From NCBI GenBank assembly GCA_012522935.1, contig JAAYJN010000086.1, positions 1 through 46,422 of the forward strand: a stretch of DNA of 46,422 bases, written 5' to 3'. Shown piece after piece: positions 31,898-41,400 of the stretch. The notes beneath the pieces were generated by a model. The model made no database searches. It had not been told where the DNA came from and saw only the letters and a program-made list of their open reading frames with translations. This stretch comes from Candidatus Cloacimonadota bacterium (GTDB taxonomy: Bacteria > Cloacimonadota > Cloacimonadia > Cloacimonadales > Cloacimonadaceae). The first letter of the stretch is position 1; each line of letters starts with the position of its first letter. The translations under genes were made by a program, and so were the position numbers.

Positions 31898-33853
31898 ATG
31901 TTCCAACTGTCTTTCCTCCACACCAGCCTCTTGATCTTTGCCGCAGCCACGGTATTGCCCCTGTTGATTTGGCTGATTGCCAAGCGCAAGCCGCCCCGCG
32001 TGGTATTCTCCTCCCTACGTTTCATCCGGCTGAGCGCCCAGGAAGAGAAGAAGCGCAGCAAATTGCAGGAAATCCTGCTGCTCATCATCCGCATGCTCAT
32101 CATCCTGCTCTTCACGCTGGCAGTGGCGCGCCCGCAGGTGTTTTCCTCCCGGCTCAAACAAAGCGGCAAGCATCCGCCCACCGCCCTTGCCATCGTGGTG
32201 GACAATTCTTTTGGCATGGATTATCTGCATGAGGCAAAGACCGCCCTGGATCGCAGCAAAGAAGCCCTGGAAAAGATCAATGCCCTCACCAATTCCACGG
32301 ATAAGGTGATCATCCTCACTCTGGATGAAAGCTGGAACACCCAGCACGGGCAAAGCTATGCCGGCAAGATCCCTGGGGATATCATCAATTCCATTGCCAT
32401 CACCCATCTGCCCCTCAGCATGGAGGCGGCAATGGATGAGGCACATACCAAGCTGGTGGAATCCGGCATCCCCAATCGAGAATTGTATCTGCTCACGGAT
32501 AGGCGGGAGGCAGATTACCCGGCTGATTTTCCCCTGCCAGTGCACCTCATCCCTCTAACAGCACCGCAAAGCTGGCAAAACCTGAGCATCAAAGACGTGA
32601 CTCCCCTGCCGCAATTGGTGGATAAGACCCGGCAGCAAAGCCTGCAATTCACCCTTGCCAATCACGGTGATGCCTTGCGTACGGACGTGTTGATCAGAGC
32701 CGTCTTGGGCGAAACCAAGGTGGCAGAAAAGTTTGTGAGCATCCCCGCCCGGCAGGAGATCAAGGAAACCATCCTCATCGAGCTGAGACAGGATGGCTGG
32801 CAGACGGGGTATGTGGAGGTGGTGGATGAGCGACTGATGCACGATAATCGCTCCTACTTTGCCTTCCCACACCGCCTCAATCCCTCTTTGGCGGTCATCA
32901 CCCAGGATGCTTCGCTGCCCTTTTACCTGCAGGGTGCCCTGGATGTATATCGCGGAGGCGGCAAGCTGAAGCTGATCGCTCCCGATGCCCTGGTAATGGC
33001 AGATTTGGAAGAGTATCAAAACTTTGTTATTTACAAGCCCGGTCCCATCGGGCCCCGCCTCAAGGAATTTATCGAATCCCTCCGCCATCAAAAGCGCGGT
33101 GCCGTGGTATTTTTGGATGAAAACATGGGCAAAGACCTTGCCTCCTGGTGGTCTTCCATGTTTGATTGCCAGATAGGCGGCTTTCTGAGGGATGCCAAAG
33201 AGCTCAGCTATTTCAACCCCCATCACTATGTCAGCTCGCTATTGGGCGGCACGGAGCTTTCCCAAAAGCGTGTGAACCACTATTGGAGCTGCCAGGCGTC
33301 CGGCTCTGTGGCATTGGCAAAAGCGGGAAAAGACGACCTCGTGCTTGCCAAGGATAATATGATCCTCTTTGCCCTCGATCCCGCCGCCATGCAAAACAGC
33401 TTTTTCATAGGTCCCATCTTTCCCGTTTTGGCATACAGGGCATTGGAACACAGCGGCTTGGCTCTTGCAGGAGGCAATCGTATCGAATTAGGCGATCTGA
33501 TCACTGCCCAAGAGCTCACCCTGCCGGATGGCTCCGTGTTGCAGCTTGCCAATCGCAGCTATCGGGCAGGCAAGCCCGGCATCTACCACAGCCGCATCGC
33601 CAATGGTGAGGCCACCGCCATCGCTGTGGATTATCACTATCAGGAAAGCGAAAATAACCCTCAAGATTATCAGAAACTAAAATATATCAAAAGCCTCAAA
33701 GCCGATTGGCAAAAACAGCTCTTCCGCTCCCGCCTGGGCTATGATATCTGGAAGACCCTCTTCCTGGTGGCATTAGCCTTATTCCTGCTGGAAATCGGCA
33801 TCATCAAGCTGGCATCCCTCAAAGCCGGCAAGAGCCCCAAGGAGCTTACATGA
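31898..33853 (+). CDS. BatA/VWA-domain membrane protein
   Basis: 651 residues. It begins with the BatA N-terminal region: TM1 (about 9-27), RVVFSSLRFIRL, and TM2 (58-77). A von Willebrand A-type domain follows with DNSFGMD at the first MIDAS position (DxSxG form). A CARDB-like beta domain (about 225-310), a class-I-amidotransferase-like segment (330-430) and a C-terminal TM (about 620-640) complete it. Such proteins are typical of FCB bacteria and linked to envelope stress or aerotolerance; the molecular role is unknown. SD AGAGGGG; it overlaps dxs by 4 bases. Confidence 0.85.
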   Translation: MFQLSFLHTSLLIFAAATVLPLLIWLIAKRKPPRVVFSSLRFIRLSAQEEKKRSKLQEILLLIIRMLIILLFTLAVARPQVFSSRLKQSGKHPPTALAIVVDNSFGMDYLHEAKTALDRSKEALEKINALTNSTDKVIILTLDESWNTQHGQSYAGKIPGDIINSIAITHLPLSMEAAMDEAHTKLVESGIPNRELYLLTDRREADYPADFPLPVHLIPLTAPQSWQNLSIKDVTPLPQLVDKTRQQSLQFTLANHGDALRTDVLIRAVLGETKVAEKFVSIPARQEIKETILIELRQDGWQTGYVEVVDERLMHDNRSYFAFPHRLNPSLAVITQDASLPFYLQGALDVYRGGGKLKLIAPDALVMADLEEYQNFVIYKPGPIGPRLKEFIESLRHQKRGAVVFLDENMGKDLASWWSSMFDCQIGGFLRDAKELSYFNPHHYVSSLLGGTELSQKRVNHYWSCQASGSVALAKAGKDDLVLAKDNMILFALDPAAMQNSFFIGPIFPVLAYRALEHSGLALAGGNRIELGDLITAQELTLPDGSVLQLANRSYRAGKPGIYHSRIANGEATAIAVDYHYQESENNPQDYQKLKYIKSLKADWQKQLFRSRLGYDIWKTLFLVALALFLLEIGIIKLASLKAGKSPKELT

Positions 33854-35718
33854 GTGATATCCTAAAAAGTATTAAACAACCCAAAGACGTTAAAAAGCTG
33901 CCCCTCACCAAACTGATGGAATTAGCCGCCGAAACCCGCGAGCGCATCGTGGAGGTGGTATCCCAGACGGGAGGCCATATAGCGCCCAGCCTGGGAGCGG
34001 TGGAGATCGCCATCGCCCTGCTCAAAATCTTTGACCTCAATAAAGACAAGGTGGTATGGGATGTGGGGCATCAAAGCTATGCATGGAAGATCCTCACGGG
34101 ACGCAACAAGCGCTTTGACACCTTGCGCACCCTGGATGGCATCAGCGGCTTTACAAACCGTGATGAAAGCCCCTATGATGCCTTCACCACCGGGCACAGC
34201 AGCACCTCCATCTCCGCCGCTCTGGGCATGGCATGTGCCGCGGAATTGCAGGATGAAGAAGCCCACCATATCGCCGTGATCGGTGATGGCGCCCTCACAG
34301 GAGGGATGAGCTTTGAAGCGTTGAACCACACCGGACACATCCAGCCCAACCGCTTTTTGGTGATCCTCAATGACAACGCCATGTCCATCTCCAAAAATGT
34401 GGGAGGCTTGCAAAAGTATATGGCGAGGATGATGACCTCCAAATCTTACAACACCCTCAAACAACAGATTTGGGACCTGAGCCACAACCTGCCCACGCGC
34501 ATCCGCTGGCACTTTATCTATGGAGCGCGCAAGGTGGAGGAATCCATGATGAATATCCTGGTGCCCAATATCATCTTTGAGGATCTGGGCTTCAAATATC
34601 TGGGACCCATAGACGGACACGACCTCAAACAGCTCACCTCCTTCCTCAAACGCATCCGCGACAATATGGTGGGACCTGTGCTCTTGCACGTGGTCACCCA
34701 AAAGGGCAAGGGCTATCCCCCTGCCGAACAGGATGCCTCCCTCTTTCATGGTGTGGGACCCTTTGAATCTGCAAGCGGCAAACAAAAGTGTGCGGGCAGC
34801 CCCTCCTGGAACGATGTTTTTGGCAAAAAGCTCTGCGCCTTGGCAGAGGGAAACCAGGATATCGTAGCCATCACCGCCGCCATGACCGTGGGCACGGGAT
34901 TGAGCGGATTTGAAGAGAAGTATCCCGAGCGGCTCTTTGACGTGGGCATCGCCGAGCAACACGCCGTCACCATGGCGGCAGGAATGGCAGCCAAGGGCAT
35001 AAAGCCTTTTGTGGCAATATACAGCACCTTTTTGCAGCGCGCCTTGGATCAGGTCATTCACGACGTCGCCCTGCCCCGCCTGCCGGTGGTCTTTTGCATC
35101 GATAGAGCCGGTTTGGTGGGCGAAGATGGAGCCACCCATCACGGTGTCTTTGATCTCTCCTATTTGGGAGCCGTGCCCGGGCTCACCATCCTGGCGCCCT
35201 CCACAGCTGAAGAGCTGGAAGCCATGCTGGATTGGGCAGCGCAGTACATGGATGGGGCAGTTGCCATCCGCTATCCCAGAGGCACAGCCACCTGCCAGGG
35301 CGAAGAAGTGACAGACTTCCAGCCTGGCATCGCCAAACTAATCTCCAAGGAAGGCAAAATAGGCTTGATCGGAGTGGGAGACGCCTTCCACATTGCCCAA
35401 AAGGTGGCGGATCTCTTGACAGAAAAAGGACACCCTTGCCGCCTCATCGATCTGCGCAGCGTGAAGCCCCTGGATACCAAGCTGCTATCCGATACAGCGG
35501 ATGAGTGCAGCCATATCTTTACCTTTGAAACCAACAGCATCATTGGCGGGGCAGGAACCTCAATCGTCCAGCTGCTCTGTGACAAACCCTGCCGCATCGT
35601 CAATTTCGGCTATCCCGACAGCTTTGTCCCCCACGGCAAAATAGAGCTGCTCAATGAGCGCCTTGGCTTCACCCCAGCAGCTCTTACCCAGAAAATACTT
35701 GATCTCATAGAGCCATGA
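33850..35718 (+). CDS. dxs: 1-deoxy-D-xylulose-5-phosphate synthase
   Basis: 622 residues. The thiamine-dependent enzyme condenses pyruvate and glyceraldehyde-3-phosphate, the entry step of the MEP pathway; ispE is at 16687-17538. The TPP/Mg motif GDGALTGG (145-152) with NDNAMSIS, a GHSSTSIS segment (115-122), the catalytic GIAEQHAVTMAAG region, DRAGLVGEDG and a C-terminal transketolase domain (VIGGAGTSI-like) are all present. The start overlaps the BatA gene and the stop overlaps mnmE (ATGA). Confidence 0.97.
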   Translation: MSDILKSIKQPKDVKKLPLTKLMELAAETRERIVEVVSQTGGHIAPSLGAVEIAIALLKIFDLNKDKVVWDVGHQSYAWKILTGRNKRFDTLRTLDGISGFTNRDESPYDAFTTGHSSTSISAALGMACAAELQDEEAHHIAVIGDGALTGGMSFEALNHTGHIQPNRFLVILNDNAMSISKNVGGLQKYMARMMTSKSYNTLKQQIWDLSHNLPTRIRWHFIYGARKVEESMMNILVPNIIFEDLGFKYLGPIDGHDLKQLTSFLKRIRDNMVGPVLLHVVTQKGKGYPPAEQDASLFHGVGPFESASGKQKCAGSPSWNDVFGKKLCALAEGNQDIVAITAAMTVGTGLSGFEEKYPERLFDVGIAEQHAVTMAAGMAAKGIKPFVAIYSTFLQRALDQVIHDVALPRLPVVFCIDRAGLVGEDGATHHGVFDLSYLGAVPGLTILAPSTAEELEAMLDWAAQYMDGAVAIRYPRGTATCQGEEVTDFQPGIAKLISKEGKIGLIGVGDAFHIAQKVADLLTEKGHPCRLIDLRSVKPLDTKLLSDTADECSHIFTFETNSIIGGAGTSIVQLLCDKPCRIVNFGYPDSFVPHGKIELLNERLGFTPAALTQKILDLIEP

Positions 35719-37091
35719 AGCTCAGCCTTCGGGAACCCATTTCCGCTCTCATCACGCCTGCCGGCACTGCCGCCATCAACGTGATCCGCATCAGCGGCGA
35801 GGGCGCTATCCCCGTCGTTGCCAGATACTTCCGTCCGGCAGACAAGCTGCTCTCAGCACCTGGGCATAGCATTGTATACGGCATCTTTTATGATGAAGCG
35901 GCACGTCCCCTGGACGAAGTGCTGTGCAGCGTGTTCAAAGCCCCCAAAAGCTATACGGGGGATGATACCGTGGAGATATCCTGCCATGGCAATCCCCGCT
36001 TGGCGGCACGCATCCTGGAACAGCTGCTACTGCACAGTAGAATGGCAAACCCCGGTGAATTCACCATGCGCGCCATGTATAATAACAAGCTTGACCTCAT
36101 CCAGGCGGAGGCGATCAACGATCTCATCACTGGCCCCAGCTCCAAATCCCAAAGCGCAGCCCTCAGCCAATTGAGGGGCGTGCTCTCGGCAAAGATGAAC
36201 GAATTCATCCAGCGCATCACCCATTTGCGCATCCAATGCGAGCTGGCAATTGATTTTGCAGATCAAGACCTGCCTTCCATTGATGAAGCTGCATTGGTGC
36301 ACGACCTCACCCAACTGCAAGATGAGATGGCTCAGCTCTGTGACCAGAGCCAGCAGGCGCGCTTTATCCGTGATGGCATCAGAATCTGCCTGGCTGGCGC
36401 CCCCAATAGCGGCAAAAGCTCGCTATTCAATGCCTTTTTAAACCAAAACCGCGCCATCGTGAGCCCACACCCCGGCACCACCCGGGATTATCTGGAGGAA
36501 AGCATCTCCCTGCAGGGATACACCATCGTGCTGTTTGACACGGCAGGGCTGAGGGAAAGCCAGGATACAATCGAGCAGGAAGGCATAGACCGCAGCCAAC
36601 AGCTGATGCAGGATGCAGACCTCATCCTCTACCTCATCGATGCCCAAACTCACGCAGGAGAGCTGGATATGTCTGCCTTGGATAGCTCCCTGCATTCCAA
36701 AACGCTGGTTGTGCTCAGTAAGGCGGATTTGGCAACGCCGGCGGCTATCTCCACCCTCCAGGATGCCCTTGCCCCACTAACCGTCAGCAGTTCCAGCGTG
36801 GTGGCTGATGATGGCTTGCAGAGCCTTTTCACTGCCATCCTGTCGCGCTTTAAGCTCTTGGAACCTCAGTTCGAGAGACCCCTGGTTACCAATGTACGCC
36901 ATCTGGCAGCTTTGAAAAAGAGCCGGCAGAGCTTGGGCAAAGCCTTATCTGCCCTGCAAGACGGCATGGGCTATGAATTTGCCGCCTTTGACCTCATCGA
37001 AGCCAGCACCGCCTTGGAACAAATCTTGGGCATCATCACCCCGGACGACCTCTTAAACAGCATCTTTGCAGACTTTTGCATAGGCAAATAA
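35715..37091 (+). CDS. mnmE: tRNA modification GTPase MnmE
   Basis: 458 residues. The N-terminal formyl-THF-binding domain (to about 118), a helical domain with PGEFTMRAMYNNKLDLIQAE split over 114-131, and an inserted G domain with P-loop GAPNSGKSS (228-236), GTTRD K-loop (254-258), DTAGLR (275-280) and LSKAD in place of NKxD. It ends with the family's FCIGK, including the functional Cys. With MnmG it makes the xm5U34 modification in tRNA. Confidence 0.97.
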   Translation: MKLSLREPISALITPAGTAAINVIRISGEGAIPVVARYFRPADKLLSAPGHSIVYGIFYDEAARPLDEVLCSVFKAPKSYTGDDTVEISCHGNPRLAARILEQLLLHSRMANPGEFTMRAMYNNKLDLIQAEAINDLITGPSSKSQSAALSQLRGVLSAKMNEFIQRITHLRIQCELAIDFADQDLPSIDEAALVHDLTQLQDEMAQLCDQSQQARFIRDGIRICLAGAPNSGKSSLFNAFLNQNRAIVSPHPGTTRDYLEESISLQGYTIVLFDTAGLRESQDTIEQEGIDRSQQLMQDADLILYLIDAQTHAGELDMSALDSSLHSKTLVVLSKADLATPAAISTLQDALAPLTVSSSSVVADDGLQSLFTAILSRFKLLEPQFERPLVTNVRHLAALKKSRQSLGKALSALQDGMGYEFAAFDLIEASTALEQILGIITPDDLLNSIFADFCIGK

Positions 37092-37102
37092 AGGAGAGAG
37101 AC

Positions 37103-37345
37103 ATGAGTAAGTGGATTTACACAAAAGATGGCAAAAACTATGGTCCCATGAAGGTTGCCAAGATTGCCAAAGCCATCTTTAATTCCGAATTGGAACTGAA
37201 TGATTATATCCTAAGCGCCGAAACCCAAACCTGGCATAAAATCAGAGATATCCCCCAAATCATGGATATCATCCACAAACCAATGCGCAAACATCTCTTT
37301 GAGGATATCGATGATTCCTTGTTGGAAGAGGAGACTGAGGATTGA
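37103..37345 (+). CDS. Small GYF-like domain protein
   Basis: 80 residues from the ATG at 37103 with AAGGAGAG upstream, 11 bp after mnmE. The N-terminal WIYTKDGKNYGPMKVAKIAK and the later WHKIRDIP follow the bacterial GYF_2 pattern (W-Y...G...GP, then W..I). In bacteria this is usually an add-on domain of membrane proteins; here it stands alone with an acidic tail (DIDDSLLEEETED). Probably a protein-protein adaptor of unknown partner. Confidence 0.8.
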   Translation: MSKWIYTKDGKNYGPMKVAKIAKAIFNSELELNDYILSAETQTWHKIRDIPQIMDIIHKPMRKHLFEDIDDSLLEEETED

Positions 37346-37347
37346 CG

Positions 37348-37426
37348 CCAGTTCAGGTGTCAGGTCTCAGGTTTCAGGTTTCAGTAAAATCAGCCGCTAA
37401 TATAATATCTGCTCACGCATCGAGCC
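37348..37426 (-). repeat. Module F, inverted copy
   Basis: A CAGGT-rich stretch (GTCAGGTCTCAGGTTTCAGG) is followed by CAGTAAAATCAGCCGCTA, an AT-rich spacer, and TCTGCTCACGCATCGAGC. The reverse complement matches 45915-45988 almost base for base. Confidence 0.85.
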
Positions 37427-37429
37427 CGT

Positions 37430-37490
37430 AAACCCTTGTACCCCCTGGCTTTAGCCGGGCGTTTCGCTGACTTTAGTCGGCCTTTATTAA
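37430..37490 (+). repeat. Module A, nested copy
   Basis: CTGGCTTTAGCCGG, then GCGTTTCGCTGACTTTAGTC and a GGCCTTTATTAAA tail. It sits between module F and the cap of the GTCTC-hairpin unit. At 45915 these two are contiguous, so this copy looks inserted. Confidence 0.8.
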
Positions 37491-37498
37491 ATTATCAA

Positions 37499-37604
37499 AC
37501 GAGCGCAACGAGCTCCTTAAAGAGCCTCAGCAGAGACGGTATTTTAGGTCAACTCAAGATATACGTATAAGTTACGAGTCTCGGAGAGACGGCATTTTAG
37601 GTCT
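37499..37604 (-). repeat. GTCTC-hairpin repeat, two-box unit, inverted
   Basis: On the minus strand it reads GACCTAAAATGCCGTCTCTC and CGAGACTC, then a 25-bp linker, TTGACCTAAAATACCGTCTC with a degenerate TGCTGAGGCTC, and CTTTAAGGAGCTCGTTGCGC as cap. The second box has mutated stem bases. Confidence 0.85.
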
Positions 37605-37648
37605 GTTTAGATAACCACGAAAAACTCGAAAATACACGAAAGGCTTTT

Positions 37649-37697
37649 AAACCACGATTTACATTAATGATAAGGATTTCACGAATTCAAGATAGGT
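37649..37697 (+). repeat. AAACCAC...AAGGATTTCAC repeat, copy 1
   Basis: About 48 bp similar to 38157-38203: AAACCACGATTTACATT, then AAGGATTTCAC and TTCAAGATAGG. A shorter relative with CAATATAGGCTTG ends near 45782. Confidence 0.65.
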
Positions 37698-37787
37698 TTG
37701 GAAATAACAAAACCCTATCAACTATCAACCACCAACTAAGTTGGCATCTCATAATAAAAAGGGCACAATCGAAGACTGTAACCACTT

Positions 37788-37998
37788 GGTAACACTGGCT
37801 TTAGCCGGTCGTTTCGCTGACTTTAGTCGGCTTTAAGTCCTTAAATTTACTTCAGATTTCATCAATTACATGAATTTGAGATTGAAGCCAGATATAGATT
37901 GATATTTTTGTGTTTTATGCTGTGTTAAAAAGGAGTAACCCATTGATTTATAACCGGTTAAAACTGGTGGAACGACCGGCTGAAAGCCAGTTTTACTG
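37788..37998. repeat. MITE-like element with A/B inverted terminal modules, copy 2
   Basis: The left arm (37788-37855, GGTAACACTGGCTTTAGCCG) and right arm (37944-37998, reverse complement AGTAAAACTGGCTTTCAGCC) are inverted. Both carry the ACTGGCTTT-AGCCGGTCGTT block. The 90-bp centre resembles that of 26954-27172. Downstream comes the CCACCCTTGTCTC palindrome, as in copy 1. Confidence 0.78.
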
Positions 37999-38021
37999 CT
38001 CACTCACCACCAGCCCCTGCC

Positions 38022-38091
38022 CATTAGCCTCCCTTGTACCACCCTTGTCTCACCCTTGTCTAGGCAAAGGAGAGACAAGGGTGGTTAATGG
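38022..38091. repeat. CCACCCTTGTCTC palindromic repeat, copy 3
   Basis: cattagcctcccttgtacca then CCCTTGTCTCACCCTTGTCT, pairing with AGGCAAAGGAGAGACAAGGG and TGGTTAATG. The central arm has one mismatch relative to copy 1. Confidence 0.85.
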
Positions 38092-38156
38092 GGGAGGAGC
38101 AAGCGATGAATGATTAAAGATGAAGGATGAAAGACGGGAGTTTGCTGCCGCTCTAT

Positions 38157-38203
38157 AAACCACAAATTCCACTTATTACAAGGATTTCACTATTTCAAAA
38201 TAG
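38157..38203 (+). repeat. AAACCAC...AAGGATTTCAC repeat, copy 2
   Basis: Similar to 37649-37697 in the same orientation; see that entry for the shared blocks. Confidence 0.65.
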
Positions 38204-38415
38204 GCTCGGCTTTAGCGAACCCTGTTCCCTACTCTCTGATCAAATTATGAGTTGACAAAAATACAAGCGATACCCAAGATGGTTCCCATACAATATTCGC
38301 CTGTTTTAATGTGGAACCGCCCCCGGATTATTTGAATAAGACCCCACCTATCTACGCTTACTGCGCCTCACACAAACAGGCTTTCACTACTTAAATTAAC
38401 CCCTGGAGGTTCAAA

Positions 38416-41400
38416 ATGAAAAAGGCAGTATTGTTTTTATTTTTGATGGGCTTGCTACTGTTTGGCACAGCCCTGTGGTCACAAAGAAGCAGTGGCGATC
38501 GTGCCCAGCTTGTGGATAATGTGAATCTGTTGGCAGGCTCAGACGCCCCGATCCCCGGCATGCTAAACCCCCAATACCGCTATGCCAGGGATGTGCAATT
38601 GAGCATTGTCAATGGCTCGGTGGTGATTAGCTGGAGCCCCGTGCCCAACGAGGCTTTATATTACAAAGTGTTTTCCTCAGCCTTGCCCTATGAAGGTTTT
38701 TCCTTGGATAATAGCGGCGTATTTACCAGCAGCAGCTGGACGGCACCCTTAAATGGAGACCAGCGCTTTTACTATGTGATCTGCGTGTACGATAGCTTTG
38801 TGCATGTTCCCGGCGGCACCTTCTTGATGGGAGATACCCGGGGGCAGGGGGCAGCCAATGAATTGCCCATCCACAATGTCACCATAAATCCATTTTATAT
38901 CAGCAAATATCAGGTGACGCAGGCTGAGTTTTCCCAATACATGCAGCCCAGTGAAGAGTGGACAGCTCTGGATGGACTGGGCGATATTTATCCCGCTTAT
39001 AATGTATCCTGGTATCAAGCAATCAAGTATTGCAACCTGCGCAGCATCGCCGAGGGCTTTACCCCGATTTACACGATAGACGGCTCCACCGATCCTGCAG
39101 ATTGGGGCAATGTGCCCACATCAAATAATGACATCTGGGACGCCATAAGCTGTGATTGGGATGCCAATGGCTACCGGTTGCCCACGGAGGCGGAATGGGA
39201 ATATGTGGCACGTGGTGCTACTAACACTCCGGATTATCTGTACAGCGGTTCGGATAACGCAGATGTTGTGGCATGGCATAGTGGGAATGGATCCCCAGGC
39301 TGCAAACCTGTTGGCGGCAAAATCCCCAACGGACTGGGCCTTTATGATATGAGTGGCAACGTATTGGAATGGTGTTGGGATTGGTTTGGCCCTTATGGCA
39401 GTGGTCATTATGACAATCCCACCGGTGCTTCCAGCGGCTACAATCGCACTATGCGAGGCGGCAGTTGGGAACACAGCGCCTCCATCTGCCGGGTATCACA
39501 ACGTGGCAGTATATCTCCAGCCTTTTACAGCCTCCGCCAAGGCTTTCGCGTATGCAGATCAGCGGCAACCGCCACACCCAAGTTCAGCCTGGTGGGTGGC
39601 ACTTATACCGGTGCCAGAGATATCAGAATTTTCACCTCCACTGTCGATGCAGAGATTTATTACACCATCGATGGCAGCGAACCGGGGCTTTATTCAACCC
39701 TGTATAGTGGTCCCATCACCATCAGTGCCACTACTACCATCAAGGCAAGGGCTTTTCTTGATGGCAGGATACCCAGCAGAGTTGCCAGCGTCTCCTATGT
39801 GATTGAAGAGTATGATCCCGGGCAGATGGTGTATATCCCCAGCGGCACCTACACGATGGGGGATACCCACGGGGGAGGCAATCCCAACGAATTACCCACC
39901 CACAGCATCAGCCTGGATCATTTTTACATTGGCAAATACCCTGTGACGCAGGCAGAATTTGCCCAGTATTTAGAACCCGGTGACGAGTGGATAAACCAGC
40001 TTGGGCAGGGGGATAGCCATCCTGCCTATAATATATCCTGGTATCATGCCATCAAGTATTGCAACCTGCGCAGTATCGCCGAGGGCTTTACCCCGGTTTA
40101 TAAGATCAATGGTTCCACCGATCCTGCAAATTGGGGTGCGGTGCCCCCGTTTACCAATGCCACCTGGAACGCAGTGGTCTGCGATTGGAATGCCAATGGC
40201 TACCGTCTGCCCACAGAGGCGGAATGGGAGTATGCGGCGCGCGGAGGCACCAACACTCCTGATTATCTTTACAGCGGCTCGGATGAGATAAATGATGTGG
40301 GCTGGCATGAAGGCAATTCTGTCAGAAAGTCACACCCCGTGGGTGGCAAGGCTGCCAATGGTTTGATGATTTACGACATGAGCGGTAACGTTTGGGAATG
40401 GTGTTGGGATTGGTATGGCATTTATGGCAGCGGTCATTTGGATAACCCCACCGGAGCCGTAAGCGGAACACAGCGCATGAGGCGTGGAGGCAGCTGGGGC
40501 GCGGAGGCCTATGGCAGCAGGGTCTCACACCGTGTGAGTACCGTTCCCAGCACCGTCAATTATAATAATGGCTTCCGCGTTTGCAGGGCAGCTGCCTGTG
40601 CCGCTCCTACATTCAGCCCCACGGGAGGCACCTTTATGGGTGCCGTCAACGTCAGCCTCTCATCTGAAACGCCCAATACCATGATCTATTATACCACCGA
40701 TGGCAGCACTCCCACCCAGTTTTCCACCCTGTACACCGGTCCCATCCGCATCATCGCCACCTCCACCATCAAGGCGAAGGCGTTTCGCAGTGATTGGATG
40801 GAAAGTTCTATGGTAAGCGCCAGCTTCATAATCGAAACTTACGCCTCAGACAACATGGTTTACGTTCCCGGCGGCACCTTTATGATGGGTGATACCAGAG
40901 GTGAGGGCAATGATAACGAACTTCCAGTCCACAGCGTCACCTTGAATCATTTTTATATAGGCAAATATGAAGTGACGCAGGCGGAATATTTACAATATCT
41001 GCCACCTATTAATTGGAACACCCACTATGGGGTTGGTGATAATTATCCTGCTTTTGGAATAAGCTTCTATGCTGCTCTCAAGTATTGTAATTTACGCAGC
41101 ATCGCTGAGGGTTTAACACCAGTTTATTCAATTAAAGGTTCCACTGATCCTGTCTATTGGGAACAAGGAGGATTAACTTTTGAACAATTGGATATGGCTA
41201 TTTGCAACTGGGGCGCCGATGGTTACCGCTTACCCACGGAGGCGGAATGGGAATATGCGGCACGGGGCGCTACGGACAATCCGGATTATCTTTACAGTGG
41301 CTCTGATGACATAAATGCCGTGGGGTGGTTTGATGAAAATTCCAATGATAGCACGCATCCAGTCGGGAGCAAAGCTCCCAACGGGCTGGGGATATACGAT

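Larger units (their letters stand above)
37346..38415. other. Gene-free repeat island 3
   Basis: 1070 bases with no supportable gene. It holds the CAGGT-rich module F, a module-A copy, an inverted GTCTC-hairpin unit, two copies of an AAACCAC...AAGGATTTCAC repeat (37649-37697 and 38157-38203), a MITE-like element and a palindrome. The last 100 bases before the FGE gene carry its GGAGG SD and possibly its promoter, which I could not define. Confidence 0.8.
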
